Shown here in pieces: positions 50,475 to 63,799 of a DNA stretch of 64,000 nucleotides (position 1 is its first letter; each line of letters opens with the position of its first letter). The notes under the pieces are model-generated. The model had not been told where the DNA came from. It worked only from the letters and a program-made list of their open reading frames with translations, and searched no databases. Source of the stretch: Atrina japonica (Eukaryota > Mollusca > Bivalvia > Pterioida > Pinnidae); assembly GCA_030159075.1 (NCBI GenBank), contig BROG01000003.1:3269001-3333000 (forward strand). The letters run 5' to 3'. Position numbers and translations under genes: made by a program.

Positions 50475-53299
50475 TTACACATGTTGATCGTTATACTGAC
50501 AATCAGCTTCATGGTATGTTTTTACAGGCTTATTAACAATGGATGTGAAACCTTGTTCTGTTAAAAATTGAAGAATCTCTGCTTCGTAGTTCTTTTGGAA
50601 CACGTCTGGATCTCTGGCAAGAACAAATAACGTGGCCTTGATATTATCACTGACAACAGCGTATTGATACTTATTTTCCGAGCCAAATGTGGCTGGTCCT
50701 AGTTTTATGACCCAGTCTGAAATACAGAAATAGGCAAAACATTATTGATGAAAAATAAATAAATCATATATCAAATAAAATTATCAAAAGAATAAATTAG
50801 ATTTCTTAAAGACAAAAATGAAACTGTTTTACATTAAATTTTTGGTATTGATTTGTTTATCTTGACGACAAGAGTACCGAAAACGGTTTACGGTACGTTT
50901 CACGTGAAATTTGATAATATTATTTTAGTGAAAGACCCGATAGTTTTAAAATTGCTATCCGAGCAATAGAACATACATGTATTTCAGTTTTTGCCTTTTG
51001 ATATCTTTAAAGGATTATTAGTCAGAGAAACTATCAACATCGGATCTGCAAAGTGTGGCATCCACTTGGAATGTGGATTAAATGACCTTGACCTTTGGTA
51101 TTAATACAATATCTTTTCATTTAGGTTAATAAACATTATAATGTCTCAAAGTTCATAATTATTCCCACCCACTCCAACTTATTTTCCTTTCTGTAACTAA
51201 AATGGCAATTTTTCAGAAAATCCCGTAACATATGTTAGAGATTACTTTTTGAGACTTTGCACCAAATTTTAACAAAATATGAGAAAGGTGGTAAATTTGG
51301 GGTCAAAAACAAGTTTTTAGTACGACAGAAGTCTATTGATATCGAATCGTTGGACAGTTTCTTCATATCAGTAAAGGAATTAAAGCGCTAGAACGATGAC
51401 ACAGAACAACCAGAAACGATAGATAGATAGACAGACAGACAGATAGATAGATAGATAGATAGATTAATAGATAGATAAATAACTGTACTAACAAGGCGCA
51501 TCAAATATGACAGTTTCTAAATGCACACTCAGTTTCCCCACAGTCTGTGATGGCGTTGCATATCCGTGTATTACTTTGAGAGGTCCAGTGCCCGAGTTGA
51601 GTCTCTCGGAGTTAAGTACATTAATTTTCCCAGTACTGTTTAAAGTGTCTGAAATACAAATAAACGTATAGATGTAAAATTAAATCATAAATGTCGTCAT
51701 CATAGTTTTTACTCTTTTCTGCTGACTAATATTTTCAACTTATGCAATTATTTTGAATGCAATTTACATGATAATAAAAAAGGATATCATTAGACTACTT
51801 ACAGTCAGCCGTTACACAATATGCTCCTCTTTCAAAGGTTGCGTACACTGACTGGCTACTGTACATCTGAAAATAGATATAAGTAACAGGAATTGTAAAA
51901 ATAATAGTGTCGAAGATGGTACTCATTGATTTCATTGTAAATGGATGTTTCACACAATAATGAAAAATAATGTTGATTTCATATTTATTATTATTCCTCG
52001 GATTTTTTATTTATTTTTTTTTATCATTTTGATAGACAGAAATGTAGATAGATTACGTTGATAGGCCTTTTGTGTTAGACATTTGTCATCTCTAAACAAT
52101 TTACTTTAATGGAATTTCTTGGTGGTTAAAATATTTTGTTATCCACGGTGAAACCACACAAATATATACTTCACGAAACATTTTAGGATTCGAAATTCAG
52201 TCTTAAACTAGAAACGAGAGCATGATAATTATTTCCATTAAATGTTTTAATGCACTTTGGGCTGTCGGCGCAATATATTTATATTTATTTCAAATTCATG
52301 GGGAAAATAATTATTTCATTTGAATAGACAATGTGACGTCAAACCATGCTTTTCGGACATTGCTATATTTTAAACAAATGCGTGGTAAAGGTTTTCAGAT
52401 TGTTTTACGTCAGAGAAATATTGTATTGCAATACAGTATTATGGAGTATTTTATGCCTGAAAAAAATGTTTTAATCACGATAACTGTAGTAATTTCGTGT
52501 TTGAAAATAAAGTTTTTGTTGTATTAAAATGATCTTGACCACATCACCAAACTTGACCTTTTTACCGAATTTGACCCTTTCATCGAACTAGAAAGGTTTC
52601 CACGGAACATTTGCGACGGGTGCGGCATGCCAGCAGAAGACGCTGACTCCTTCTGGACACCTTGTCTTATCCCGTTTGGGATTCGTAATTGTTCTTCATG
52701 TTGAGACCATTTGCACATCTAATTCGTCGTGTTATAATGGACTTGAGTTTTGATTATTGATTGGTACTTCTTCAATTTTACTTAGAAAGTATTTGACAAT
52801 TTCCTCAAAATACTGTCGACGACACGGCGGACAACTCATATTGCTTTATCATTCTAAATCAAATAGATTCGATGTACTGGTACCGAACCATTAGTCGGCT
52901 ATTATGTTGTTTCGTCTTTGGTTTGTACCACAATACTTTTTTTCGTCCTGTTTGAGTACAATGTCCAACGGCAGACAACTTATCTAGAACAAATCTCACA
53001 AAAGTGTGTTCTATATAACCGAAATCACATCAAAGCCTATTACTGGTATTACCCGACAACTGGTTCTGTACCAATACGCTTCTGCATTATAGTTATATAT
53101 AAAAAAGTATTTTAGTTTTATTTTGCTGCGAGAAAACTACTGAGAAATTTAATAATAATTTCAATCTTACCTGATACCATCTCCCCAAATATTTTTGAAG
53201 ATCTAATTCACTGACAACCTTCAAAGGATGTGAAAAACTGTCAAGCAAAAATGTTTGTGAAGTTTGAAGAACGGCAAGAAACAACACCAATGTCAGCAT
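50475..53299 (-). CDS. secreted lipocalin B, inverted paralogue of A
   Basis: Same four-exon design as lipocalin A and the same total length (591 nt, 196 residues): 53299-53171, 51866-51803, 51648-51493, 50716-50475, with conserved splice sites (exon 3 donor is GTTAGT rather than GTAAGT). By my reading about 20 of 196 residues differ from A, eight of them in the first 26 residues (signal peptide and mature N-terminus). KYLGRWYQ, both cysteines and the LARDPD arginine are kept, so it is probably functional. The ATG was chosen by matching A; an in-frame upstream ATG (53377) would place an unconserved extension before the signal peptide. Intron 1 is three times longer than in A and contains a dispersed repeat at 52524-52718. 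Intron 2-3 flanks include a GATA microsatellite. A possible polyadenylation signal (tttatt on the plus strand) is at 50249. Confidence 0.88.
51418..51480. repeat. (GATA)n/(GACA)n microsatellite
   Basis: In lipocalin B intron 3, immediately next to exon 3; absent from lipocalin A. Confidence 0.9.
52524..52718 (-). repeat. dispersed retroelement-tail repeat in lipocalin B intron 1
   Basis: Complement matches 8190-8310 (gtgtccagaaggagtcagcg; gtggaaacctttctag). Accounts for part of the extra length of this intron. Confidence 0.55.
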
Positions 53300-53599
53300 G
53301 ATTGTAGTGGGACAAAGAATTGCGGAAACTATCAATGGTAGAAATGTAATACCTTTAAATATGATTTCTCTTATCAAAATATTTCATAACAAAACTTACA
53401 CGTGAATTAACATGTGAATGTGGATGCATTGACATTGATTAGCACGTGCTTTATCAACATTTATGTAATTTGTTCCAACATTTTCGTGCGGTGTCTCAGA
53501 CACAGAATTGGGTTTTATAATACATTACTCATACATATGTTTTTAAAAAACAAATGGACGAAGTTGTAGACGTGTGAATAGTATGTATAGTATTACATA

Positions 53600-53760
53600 T
53601 ATATGTCATGTTCCCACTTTTTGGTAAAACCCCTGGTAAATCAAAAAGGAAAATATATACAAATGTACATGTATATAAAATGCTTTTTGATTTACCAGGG
53701 ATTAACTATCATGTTCCCACTTTTTGGTAAAACACGTGCACCTGGTAAATCAAAACGTGG
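53600..53760. repeat. short direct/inverted repeat block
   Basis: catgttcccactttttggta occurs at 53606 and 53709, each followed by aaac and cctggtaaatcaaaa; the complement ttttgatttaccagg sits between (53684-53699). Looks like a small foldback element. Confidence 0.6.
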
Positions 53761-54239
53761 ACACATAATACACACATCACCTTCATAGACATTAACGTAT
53801 TGTGTACGATATCCCTGAAAATGGATACGGCATTATTATACTTCGATTACTTTCGATGTTTTACCAGCGCTGTACGAGACATGCGAACTGTGGTACCAAT
53901 TTTTAATTATTCAATTAATCTAAAAGTGAGCATATAACTTTGGTAGTTACGTTCTTAGTTTGATATCAATAAAAAGTTTTAAAAAATACACGATACATTA
54001 TTTCTAATGAAATCGAGTTCGTACGATATTTTGATGTAAAAACACTGAGGATCTATATATTTATCTATCAATTATGTGAATTCATTCAAATTGATTTCAT
54101 CTTAAAGCCTTACTTAAACTGAAAACAGATATTTTATAGATTGGTGCAAATATATTGGCGCAGCGTTTTGGTTTAACACACTATGGCACGAATAAAGTGA
54201 TAGACAATATCTAGGGAATTTTTGATAGGATAGCATTTA

Positions 54240-57200
54240 TGTCTGTATTGTACATTAATATGTGTATTGTAGATTAATGTTGTATTGCAGATTAATGTGT
54301 ATATTGTAGATTAATGTGTATATTGCAGATTAATGTGTATATTGTAGATTAATGTGTGTATTGTAGATTAATGTTGTATTGCAGAATAATGTGTATATTG
54401 TAGATTAATGTGTATATTGTAGATTAATGTTGTATATTGTAGATTAATGTGTATATTGTAGATTAATGTTGTATTGTAGATTAATGTGTATATTGTAGAT
54501 TAATGTGTGTATTGTAGATTAATGTTGTATTGTAGATTAATGTTGTATATTGTAGATTAATGTGTATATTGTAGATTAATGTGTATATTGTAGATTAATG
54601 TGTATATTGAAGATTAATGTTGTATTGTAGATTAATGTGTATATTGTAGATTAATGTGTGTATTGTAGATTAATGTTGTATTGCAGATTAATGTGTATAT
54701 TGTAGATTAATGTGTATATTGCAGATTAATGTGTATATTGTAGATTAATGTGTATATTGTAGATTAATGTGTGTATTGTAGATTAATGTTGTATTGTAGA
54801 TTAATGTGCATATTGTAGATTATTGTGTATATTGTAGATTAATGTGTGTATTGTAGATTAATGTTGTATTGCGGATTAATGTGTATATTGTAGATTAATG
54901 TGTATATTGCAGATTATTGTGTATATTGTAGATTAATGTGTATATTGTAGATTAATGTGTGTATTGTAGATTAATGTGTATATTGTAGATTAATGTTGTA
55001 TTGTAGATTAATGTGTATATTGTAGATTAATGTGTGTATTGTAGATTAATGTTGTATTGCAGATTAATGTGTATATTGTAGATTAATGTGTACATTGTAG
55101 ATCAATGTGTGTATTGTAGATTAATGTTGTATTGTAGATTATTGTGTATATTGTAGATTAATGTGTGTATTGTAGATTAATGTGTAAATTGTAGATTAAT
55201 GTGTATATTAAAGATTAATGTGTGTATTGTAGATTAATGTTGTATTGTAGATTAATATTGTATATTGTAGATTAATGTTGTATTATAGATTAATGTGTAT
55301 ATTGTAGATTAATGTGTTGTTTTGTAGATTAATGTGTATATTGTAGATTAATGTTGTATTGTAGATTAATCTTGTATATTGTAGATTAATGTGTATATTG
55401 TAGATAAATGTTGTATATTGTAGATTAATGTGTGTATTGTAGATTAATGTGTATATTGTAGATTAATGTTGCATATTGTAGATTAATGTGTATATTGTAG
55501 ATTAATGTGTGTATTGTAGATTAATGTGTATATTGTAGAATAATGTGTATATTGTAGATTAATGTTGTATTGTAGATTAATGTTGTATTGCAGATCAATG
55601 TTATATTATAGATTAATGTGTTATATTGTAGATAAATGTTGCATATTGTAGATTAATGTGTATATTGTAGAATAATGTGTATATTGTAGATTAATGTGTA
55701 TTTTGTAGATTAAAGTCTTGTATTGTAGATTATCGTGTATATTGTAGATTAATGAGTATATTGTAGATTAATGTTGCATTATAGATTAATGTTTATATTG
55801 TAGATTATTGTGTATATTGTAGATTAATGTGTATATTGTAGATTAATGTGTATATTGCAGATTAATGTTGTATTGTAGATTAATGTTGTATTGTAGATTA
55901 ATGTGGATATTGTAGATTAATGTGTATATTGTAGTTTAATGTTTATATTGTGGATTAATGTGTTGTATTGTAGATTAATGTGTATATTGTAGATTAATGT
56001 GTTGTATGTAGATTTATCTGTATATAGTAGATTAATGTTGTATTGTAGATTAATGTTTATATTGTGGATTAATGTGTTGTATTGTAGATTAATGTGTATA
56101 GTGTAGATTAATGTATTGTTGATAAATGTTGTATTGTAGTTTACCGCGTATATTGTAGATTAATGTTCCATTGTATATAAATGTGTGTATTGTAGATTAA
56201 TATTGTATTGTAGATTAATGTTGTATTGTAGATTAATGTATATTTTGTAGATTAATTTGTATTATAGATTAATGCGTGCAATGTAGATTCATGTTGTATT
56301 GTAGATTAATGTGTGTATTGTAGATTAATGTGTGTATTGTACATCAATGTGTATATTGTAGATAAATATTGTATTGTAGATCAATGTTGTATTGTAGAAT
56401 AATGTTGTGTTGTAGATTAATGTTGTATTGTAGATTAATGTATTACTGTAGAATACTGTATGGTGTATATTGTAGATATATGTATATTTTGTAGATTTAT
56501 GTTATATTGTAGATTAATGTGTATTTTGTAGATTAATTTGTATTGAAGATTAATGCGCGCACTGTAGATTAATGCTGTATTGTAGATTAATGTTGTATTG
56601 TAGATTAATGTTTGTATTGTAGATTAATGTTGGATTGTAGATCAATGTGTATACTGTAGATTAATATTGTATTGTAGATAAATGTTGTATTGTAGATTAA
56701 TGTGTGTATTGTAGATTAATGTGTATTGTAGATTAATGTTGTATTGTAGATTAATGTTGTATTGTAGATTAATGTTTTATTGTAGATTAATGTGTATATT
56801 GTACATTATTTTGTATTGTAGATTAATGTTGTGTTGTGGATTACTCAGTGTATTGTAGATTAATGAATGTATTGTAGATCAATGTGTATACTGTAGATTA
56901 ATATTGTATTGTAGATAAATGTTGTATTGTAGATTAATGTTGTGTTGTAGATTAATGTTGTATTGTAGATAAATGAGTTTATTGTAGATAAATGTGTTAC
57001 TGAAGATTAATGTACTTTAGATATATGTATATATTGTGGATTAATGTTCCATTGTAGATTAATGTTGTATTGTAGATTAATGTTGTATTGTAGATTAATG
57101 TGTATATTGTACATTAATTTTGTATTTTAGATTAATGTTGCATTGTAGATTAATGAGTGTATTGTAGATTAATGAATGTATTGTAGATCAATGTGTTTAT

Positions 57201-58835
57201 TGTAGATTAATATTGTATTGTAGATAAATGTTGTATTGTAGATAAATGTTGTATTGTAGATTAAATTTGTGTTGTAGATTAATGTTGTATTGTAGATAAA
57301 TGAGTTTATTGTAGATTAATGTGTTACTGAAGATTAATGTACTGTAGATATATGTATATATTGTAGATTAATGTTGTATTGTAGATTAATGTTGTATTGT
57401 AGATTAATGTTGTGTTGTAGATTAATGTGTATATTGTACATTATTTTGTATTGTAGATTAATGTTGTGTTGTGGATTACTCAGTGTATTGTAGATTAATG
57501 AATGTATTGTAGATCAATGTGTATACTGTAGATTAATATTGTATTGTAGATTAATGTTGTGTTGTAGATTAATGTTGTATTGTAGATAAATGAGTTTATT
57601 GTAGATAAATGTGTTACTGAAGATTAATGTACTTTAGATATATGTATATATTGTAGATTAATGTTCCATTGTAGATTAATGTTGTATTGTAGATTAATGT
57701 AGATTAATGTTGTATTGTAGATCAATGTGTTTATTGTAGATAAATGTTGTATTGTAGATAAATGTTGTATTGTAGATTAAATTTGTGTTGTAGATTAATG
57801 TTGTATTGTAGATAAATGAGTTTATTGTAGATTAATGTGTTACTGAAGATTAATGTACTGTAGATATATGTATATATTGTAGATTAATGTTGTATTGTAG
57901 ATTAATGTTGTATTGTAGATTAATGTTGTGTTGTAGATTAATGTGTATATTGTACATTATTTTGTATTGTAGATTAATGTTGTGTTGTGGATTACTCAGT
58001 GTATTGTAGATTAATGAATGTATTGTAGATCAATGTGTATACTGTAGATTAATATTGTATTGTAGATTAATGTTGTGTTGTAGATTAATGTTGTATTGTA
58101 GATAAATGAGTTTATTGTAGATAAATGTGTTACTGAAGATTAATGTACTTTAGATATATGTATATATTGTAGATTAATGTTCCATTGTAGATTAATGTTG
58201 TATTGTAGATTAATGTAGATTAATGTTGTATTGTAGATTAATGTGTATAATGTACATTAATTTTGTATTTTAGATTAATGTTGCATTGTAGATTAATGAG
58301 TGTATTGTAGATTAATGAATGTATTGTAGATCAATGTGTTTATTGTAGATTAATATTGTATTGTAGATAAATGTTGTATTGTAGATAAATGTTGTATTGT
58401 AGATTAAATTTGTGTTGTAGATTAATGTTGTATTGTAGATAAATGAGTTTATTGTAGATTAATGTGTTACTGAAGATTAATGTACTGTAGATATATGTAT
58501 ATACTGTAGATTAATGTTGTATTGTAGATTAATGTTGTATTGTAGATTAATGTTGTGTTGTAGATTAATGTGTATATTGTACATTAATTTTGTATTGTGG
58601 ATTAATGTTGTATTGTAGATTAATGAGTGTATTGTAGATTAATGAATGTATTGTAGATCAATGTGTATATTGTAGATTAATATTGTACTGTAGATAAATG
58701 TTGTATTGTAGATAAATGTTGTATTGAAGATAATTTTTGTATTGTAGATTAATGTTGTGTTGTAGATTAATGTTGTATTGTAGATAAATGAGTTTATTGT
58801 AGATTAATGTGTTACTGAAGATTAATGTACTGTAG

Positions 58836-58914
<79 letters not shown>

Positions 58915-58960
58915 AGATAAATGAGTTTATTGTAGATTAATGAGTTTGTAGATGGTTTAT
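54240..58960. repeat. 4.7-kb minisatellite with higher-order structure
   Basis: Units of about 16-20 bp built on gtagattaatgt plus gtatatt or tgtatt. The left half mixes the two spacer types irregularly. From about 57000 on, 516-bp blocks are repeated nearly verbatim (anchors tactgaagattaatgtac at 57325 and 57841; 57614 and 58131). Interrupted at 58845-58911 by an AT run. Confidence 0.95.
58845..58911. repeat. (TA)n microsatellite within the minisatellite
   Basis: About 33 TA units near the right end of the array. Confidence 0.95.
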
Positions 58961-59457
58961 TTTCAGAACTTTTTTTAATTCAAATATAGAGAATACGAAG
59001 GAATATGAAAGAGCATAAAACAAATATTTGAAACTTAGAAGAAATATTTTATCGATTCACCAGGAATAAATAATTTCTTCCTTATATATAACTGTATTCT
59101 TGAAATTATTCAGAAGTGTGTGGGAGAAATGGTGGGAAACAATAGGCCTATATTCTTATATTATCAAAATTATAAACCAGGTAAAACATTTTCATAAATC
59201 CCACATTTTTTGTTTTTTCCTACGCCACTAAAACAATTTAAATTCATCTGCATTGTATTCTACCACCTTAACACTTTTGAATATTTACAATGGCATCAAT
59301 ATCGTCTGGTACTGGTAGATCAGACTTTATATATCGCTGCTTTTAGTCGGGCATACTTTGATTATCATATTATAATAAAACAGAACTGAATACTAATTAC
59401 ATATATTTGCAACTTTACTTTCAGTACCTTGATTATTATCATAAATAGCAAAATGCA

Positions 59458-59559
<102 letters not shown>

Positions 59560-59696
59560 GTAGTTGTGACATATTGATAGAAACTAGGGGAAATTTGCAT
59601 TCGAAAATTAATTTTGGACAAATTGTGTTTCAAACGAAATAAAGACTGACGCAGGATATGAACACTCTAGAGAACTGCCGATTCTGGCTGGATTTT

Positions 59697-59822
59697 AGCC
59701 TGGGAGCCTGACTCATTGATGCCTATAGCCTGGGTTCCTGGCCCTATCTAACTTCGTCGACAGCGTTAGCATCAGTGAGCCAGGATCCCAGGCTATGTCA
59801 GTATTGGGCCAGGAACCCAGGC
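59697..59822. repeat. interleaved inverted repeats
   Basis: Arm A (tagcctgggagcctgactca, 59697) pairs with A' (gagccaggatcccaggcta, about 59776). Arm B (agcctgggttcctggccc, 59728) pairs with B' (gggccaggaacccaggct, to 59822). Order A-B-A'-B'. Probably two copies of a small element, one inserted in the other. Confidence 0.75.
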
Positions 59823-60604
59823 TAGCTGGATTTATTCCGAATGAAAAATACGAAACCGTGTCTACTAAACTCGAAACATACCAAAAATTAATGGTTGCCT
59901 TTCGTGAGACTTCAGGAGAACATGTGGCCATAACAAAAACAATACTAGAATGGTAATAAGGCGTTAGTGACTGTTTTTACGTATTCACCAACGTCCCATA
60001 TGTTTTAAAAATCACTTTTTGTCCGCGACTCACATTTGTCGACCACGTGGACTTACAGTGAATACACTTTACAAATTATAAAAAAAAATTCCCCCATCAT
60101 ATTTTGATTTTTTTTGTGGTTTCACAAAACTAACTTAAAACATTGAATTGATAAAACGATTATGAATTATGACATCCTAATTTAGATAACGACTTGATAT
60201 CTCGACTCCAACGCCGATGTCCGACTCTGTTTTAGTGTGGCAGCGTAAGTTACTTTAGTTCGTATGTTGGGAATCCTAATCACAATTACAAACTGAATAT
60301 TGCACACCTTTTACTGTGAGTGATGTGAAATAACAGATGACGAGGTGTGTCATGTGGTTCATTGTGGTAAAAAAATATGCTGTCAGAGTTTTTGAAATTC
60401 ACCAGTCTTACCAGAAAAACTGGTAATTTTTATAAAAGTCCGGTGAAATCTATCTGATAACTGATCCAAATGACCTGTAATTTTCCATTTCATTTCAGTT
60501 GTGTATATATACAGCCCAGTTTGTTGTGATTTAAAGGGCAGTATGAATTATCCCAAAAGAACCCCCTCCCCAAAAATATGAACCTGTTGTTTTCGCTGTT
60601 TTAC
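59823..60604. other. upstream region of LTV1
   Basis: Non-coding except for a possible leader. ATG/GTAATA at about 59950 and a perfect donor GTAAGT at about 60246 (after atgtccgactctg) are candidate first-exon ends; the latter is out of phase with the next exon. CACGTG is at about 60044. Confidence 0.3.
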
Positions 60605-60850
60605 AGCAGAAAGCAGACCGCTTGCAGTATTCTAGTGTTGGAGCATTCATCTCGCAAGTGGAAGGTCCCAAGTTTGATTCCTGTTCCAAGTCAAACCAAA
60701 GACTTTAAAAATGGTAGACTTGTGGGTGTTCCTTCGACAAGTGCTTGGCAAACAAAGTGAAAAAGTCATGAGTCTTTCAGACTCCATATAACTATAAGTG
60801 AAATTTTTTTGGGAGGATGTAAAAGAACAATGATAAGCCAAAAAAAAGAC
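60605..60850 (+). mobile_element. tRNA-derived SINE
   Basis: Head with A-box-like gtgttggagcattcatctcg and B box agtttgattcc at tRNA spacing, then the body ccaagtcaaaccaaagac. The open frames on both strands here are SINE sequence. Confidence 0.6.
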
Positions 60851-61281
60851 AGCGTATTCACCGCCTTTAATTGATCCCTAATCACCATAGTCTCATAGAT
60901 GGCATGTATGTCTGTGTTTCAGTTATTTATCTTGAAAATTTCTCTTTCATTTTAAATTAATCCTCTCACCTAAGAACAAAAATTGTGAAAATTATATGTC
61001 TAAATTTCAAGGTAAACAGTATATATGTATATACATTGTTGTATGTAATTAGTAGATAAAATATGACCCAATAAAATGAATAGAATTTAATAATGTATAT
61101 ATATATATATATATATACATGTATATATATATATATTTGCCTATTTGTGCCTTTATAATTGTTATTGTAATCTGTAGGTTACAGTCATTCCTTTTAGCAT
61201 AACCTCTAAATGGGTTACATTGACTTCTATTATTATGTGACCTGCCAATAAAGTATTATTGTGTTTTTCAATTCTCCTCAG
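60851..61281. other. LTV1 intron or upstream sequence
   Basis: AT run at 61098-61134; otherwise nothing recognised. Confidence 0.35.
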
Positions 61282-62421
61282 CCGGGGAAAAAGAAGAAAT
61301 TTATTGACAAAAAAAGTGCAGTAACATTCCATCTTGTGCATAGAAGTCAGAGAGATCCATTACAAGCCAGTGAGGATGCCTCCAAACATGTTCTTCTGCC
61401 ACAGAAAGACAAGGTAATGTCATATACTGATATAGATTTAATGAACATAGAAAAGCAACATGTGTATATATATACATGACTTAAATGTTTTTGTATTCTG
61501 GCCTTCTCATGGCATTTTTTAGCAAAATGATGTTATTAACTCATCAATCCCTGAAAAACAACAACCTTTTCTGTATATCAGTGACTTCAACCAGTCCAAT
61601 TGTATCTTTAGGGATGAATTGAGTTACGTAAAATTGTATTGATCCTGTAATTGAATGGTTGACTGAAGAATTAAATGATGTGAAACAATTTCACTTTAGC
61701 ATACCATGATATGAGGGAACAATTTAGTAAAATATTCAAACTTGAAGGTCATTTAAAATAATATTCTAAGTTAACATTCCTTTTGACATTTAGAATTTTA
61801 TACATGTATATATTTCTTACATTACTGCCTACAGTATATAGAGAAAATAACATTTTAATAACTTTTGAAATGCATGAAATAAAGTGTATATAATATATAT
61901 ATCAAAATTAAAATAAAATAAAAAATTTGTCTATATTTGTACCAGCTGACGTCTAAAACGCTTGTTGGGGCACATGAAACAATTGTTATGGCCAAGAGAT
62001 GAAATACTGGAGGCCATATTGTTTTGGCCCAGTCTTCTTGCATATTTGTAACATTTTTGTTTCTGTCAAATAAATCCGATTTTTACCAAATTACAAGTAC
62101 ATGTAGTATGAATATTTTATCAATAAGATGTATTATGACTTTGATTATGGCCAACATTTAGTATTATTTGCCAGAGTTATGGGACTTGACATTCTTTATT
62201 AGGGGCATTGTGTGTCTCAAACACACTATTTTGTTTAATCAGAAATAATCATGGCCTCGTAAATATCTTTTCATTTACATACATAGGATGAAGTTGCACG
62301 ACAAGAAGAACAACAAAAGTATGGCATCTACTTTGAGGATGGTTATGATTATCTGCAACATTTGAAAGAGTCAAATGAAGCGTACGAACTTGAACCAGTA
62401 GAAAGAGTCGTCATTGAAAAG
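61282..62421 (+). CDS. LTV1: LTV1 ribosome biogenesis factor, N-terminal exons (partial)
   Basis: LTV1 is a late 40S pre-ribosomal subunit assembly and export factor. Two consecutive phase-0 exons are visible: 61282-61413 (44 codons) and 62287-62421 (45 codons), each bounded by AG and GT. Exon one reads PGKKKKFIDKKSAVTFHLVH and continues RSQRDPL, matching the strongly conserved LTV1 start (KKKPFIEKKKAVSFHLVHRSQRDPL in vertebrates). Exon two has QKYGIYFEDGYDYLQHLKE, matching KYGVFFDDDYDYLQHLKE. The initiator methionine must come from an upstream exon ending in phase 0. A bare ATG followed by GTAATA at 59950 is one candidate, not proven. The remainder lies beyond the window. A CACGTG E-box near 60044 lies upstream. 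The identification is firm despite being partial. Confidence 0.9.
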
Positions 62422-62794
62422 GTAGCCTAAGATACACTTACTCGAAAATAACAATGACTTTTTTTTTTATGTCCAATATGGATTTTTTTTCACATGCAAC
62501 ATAAAGCCAATGATTTTTCCAATTTACTTTTGTCTGTTTTCTATTTTTGAGGATTTATTGAATTTTGTTTTTACTAGTTCACTTAACAAATTTGCCTTAC
62601 CATTTGCATCCAATAAAAATGTTGGTTGAGATCAGGTCTATCTGGTTTTACTGCTAATACATCAAACTTGCATGGCAAATACATCTTGTGATTTTTAGCA
62701 CAGGATGGTGTGCTTCACATGCTTCATTGTTATTGTATGACCCAGTTCTTGAGATTAGTCTATATTAAGTGTTGTGGTTTGGATGATTGGTCAG

Positions 62795-63799
62795 CAGGGG
62801 TGGAAATTAATGGGTGCCCGTTCGCCCAAGGCGACTGAATTTATGATCGGGCGAATTGTTTTACGTACGAAGTTGCCCGTTTGGCGAATTGTTTCAGGAA
62901 TTTTTTTGCCACTTTTTGGGGCCATTATTCGGTCCATTTCCAGTCGGAAATAGTTTTTTCTCAATTTTGGTCCTTAAAATTCCCAATGTGATGAAGCTAA
63001 TTTTGACATGTTAAATTCGAATGTTCGCTTTTATCAAAATGAAAGTAGAAGTACAACCATTCTGCATTCGTCATTTCAAAAAGCTTAAGTTTCGAAAGTG
63101 ATCCATTTCCTTCTTTTTGTAGGTTAAATGGATTGCTAAAAACCACTTAGAAATTAAAATAATTATTTTATTGACAATTAAATATGTTAGTCTTTACCTC
63201 GTGGCCAAAAATGTCACAGAACACATCGTGTGTTGACTGTTGTTGCTTGCAGTTTATGGAGGAAATGGAAGTTGGGTGTGTGTAATAAAAGAACCGATAC
63301 TGAACGGAACTGAATTTCAGGATGTGTTAAAATGATGATACATGTACATATAATACTATACACTGTATAAAAGTTATAAAATCTTAATTAAGTGCAGGTG
63401 AATGATAAAATGAAAATTAGTTGTTGTGAATAAAAGTTTTAATGAAATACTTAAAATGGATAGATATTGTTTTAAAAAATGAAAACTTTTGTAATTTGCA
63501 TTAATTTAAACACACAGTAGTTACATATATTTATTAAAACAACAATAAATTAATAAAACACAAAATTAACTCAGATATTTTTTTTCTTTGCGGGCAACCA
63601 AATTTTCATGGCGGGCAAGCACAATATCAGTATAGCACTTGCTCAGCTGAGCAAGTTGTTAAAAATGTTAAGGTCACAAACAGGTTAAAATTTTTTCATT
63701 AAATATAACGGGCCCCTAAGTTTAAATCTGGGCTCCCAGAATTTAAAACTTAGGAGCCCGTTTGGCTTCTGAGGATTTTTTTCTTAATTTCCACCCCTG
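62795..63799. mobile_element. 1-kb inverted-repeat DNA transposon (hAT-like ends)
   Basis: Ends caggggtggaaattaa and ttaatttccacccctg, flanked on both sides by GTCAG. No transposase frame. Inner part has gggcgaa/ggcgggcaa words and a second hairpin (gggctcccagaatt... region, 63710-63765). CAGGGG ends suggest hAT, but a 5-bp flank repeat is not the usual 8. In the LTV1 intron after exon 62287-62421. Confidence 0.7.

Larger units (their letters stand above)
44995..53835. repeat. inverted duplication holding two lipocalin genes
   Basis: Left arm about 44995-47110 matches the complement of right arm about 50360-53835, including exons, upstream flank (block tacgttaatg with tttcag and atgccgta) and 3' flank (taacagactgaagcaaaatatca). 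Arms differ in length mainly because intron 1 is larger on the right. The spacer, about 47.1-50.36 kb, holds a hairpin, a miniature element and a retroelement scrap. Confidence 0.8.

Noticed and set aside
60216..60246. ATG plus perfect donor as LTV1 first exon
   Set aside because: It ends in phase 1 whereas the next exon needs phase 0; joining gives an early stop.
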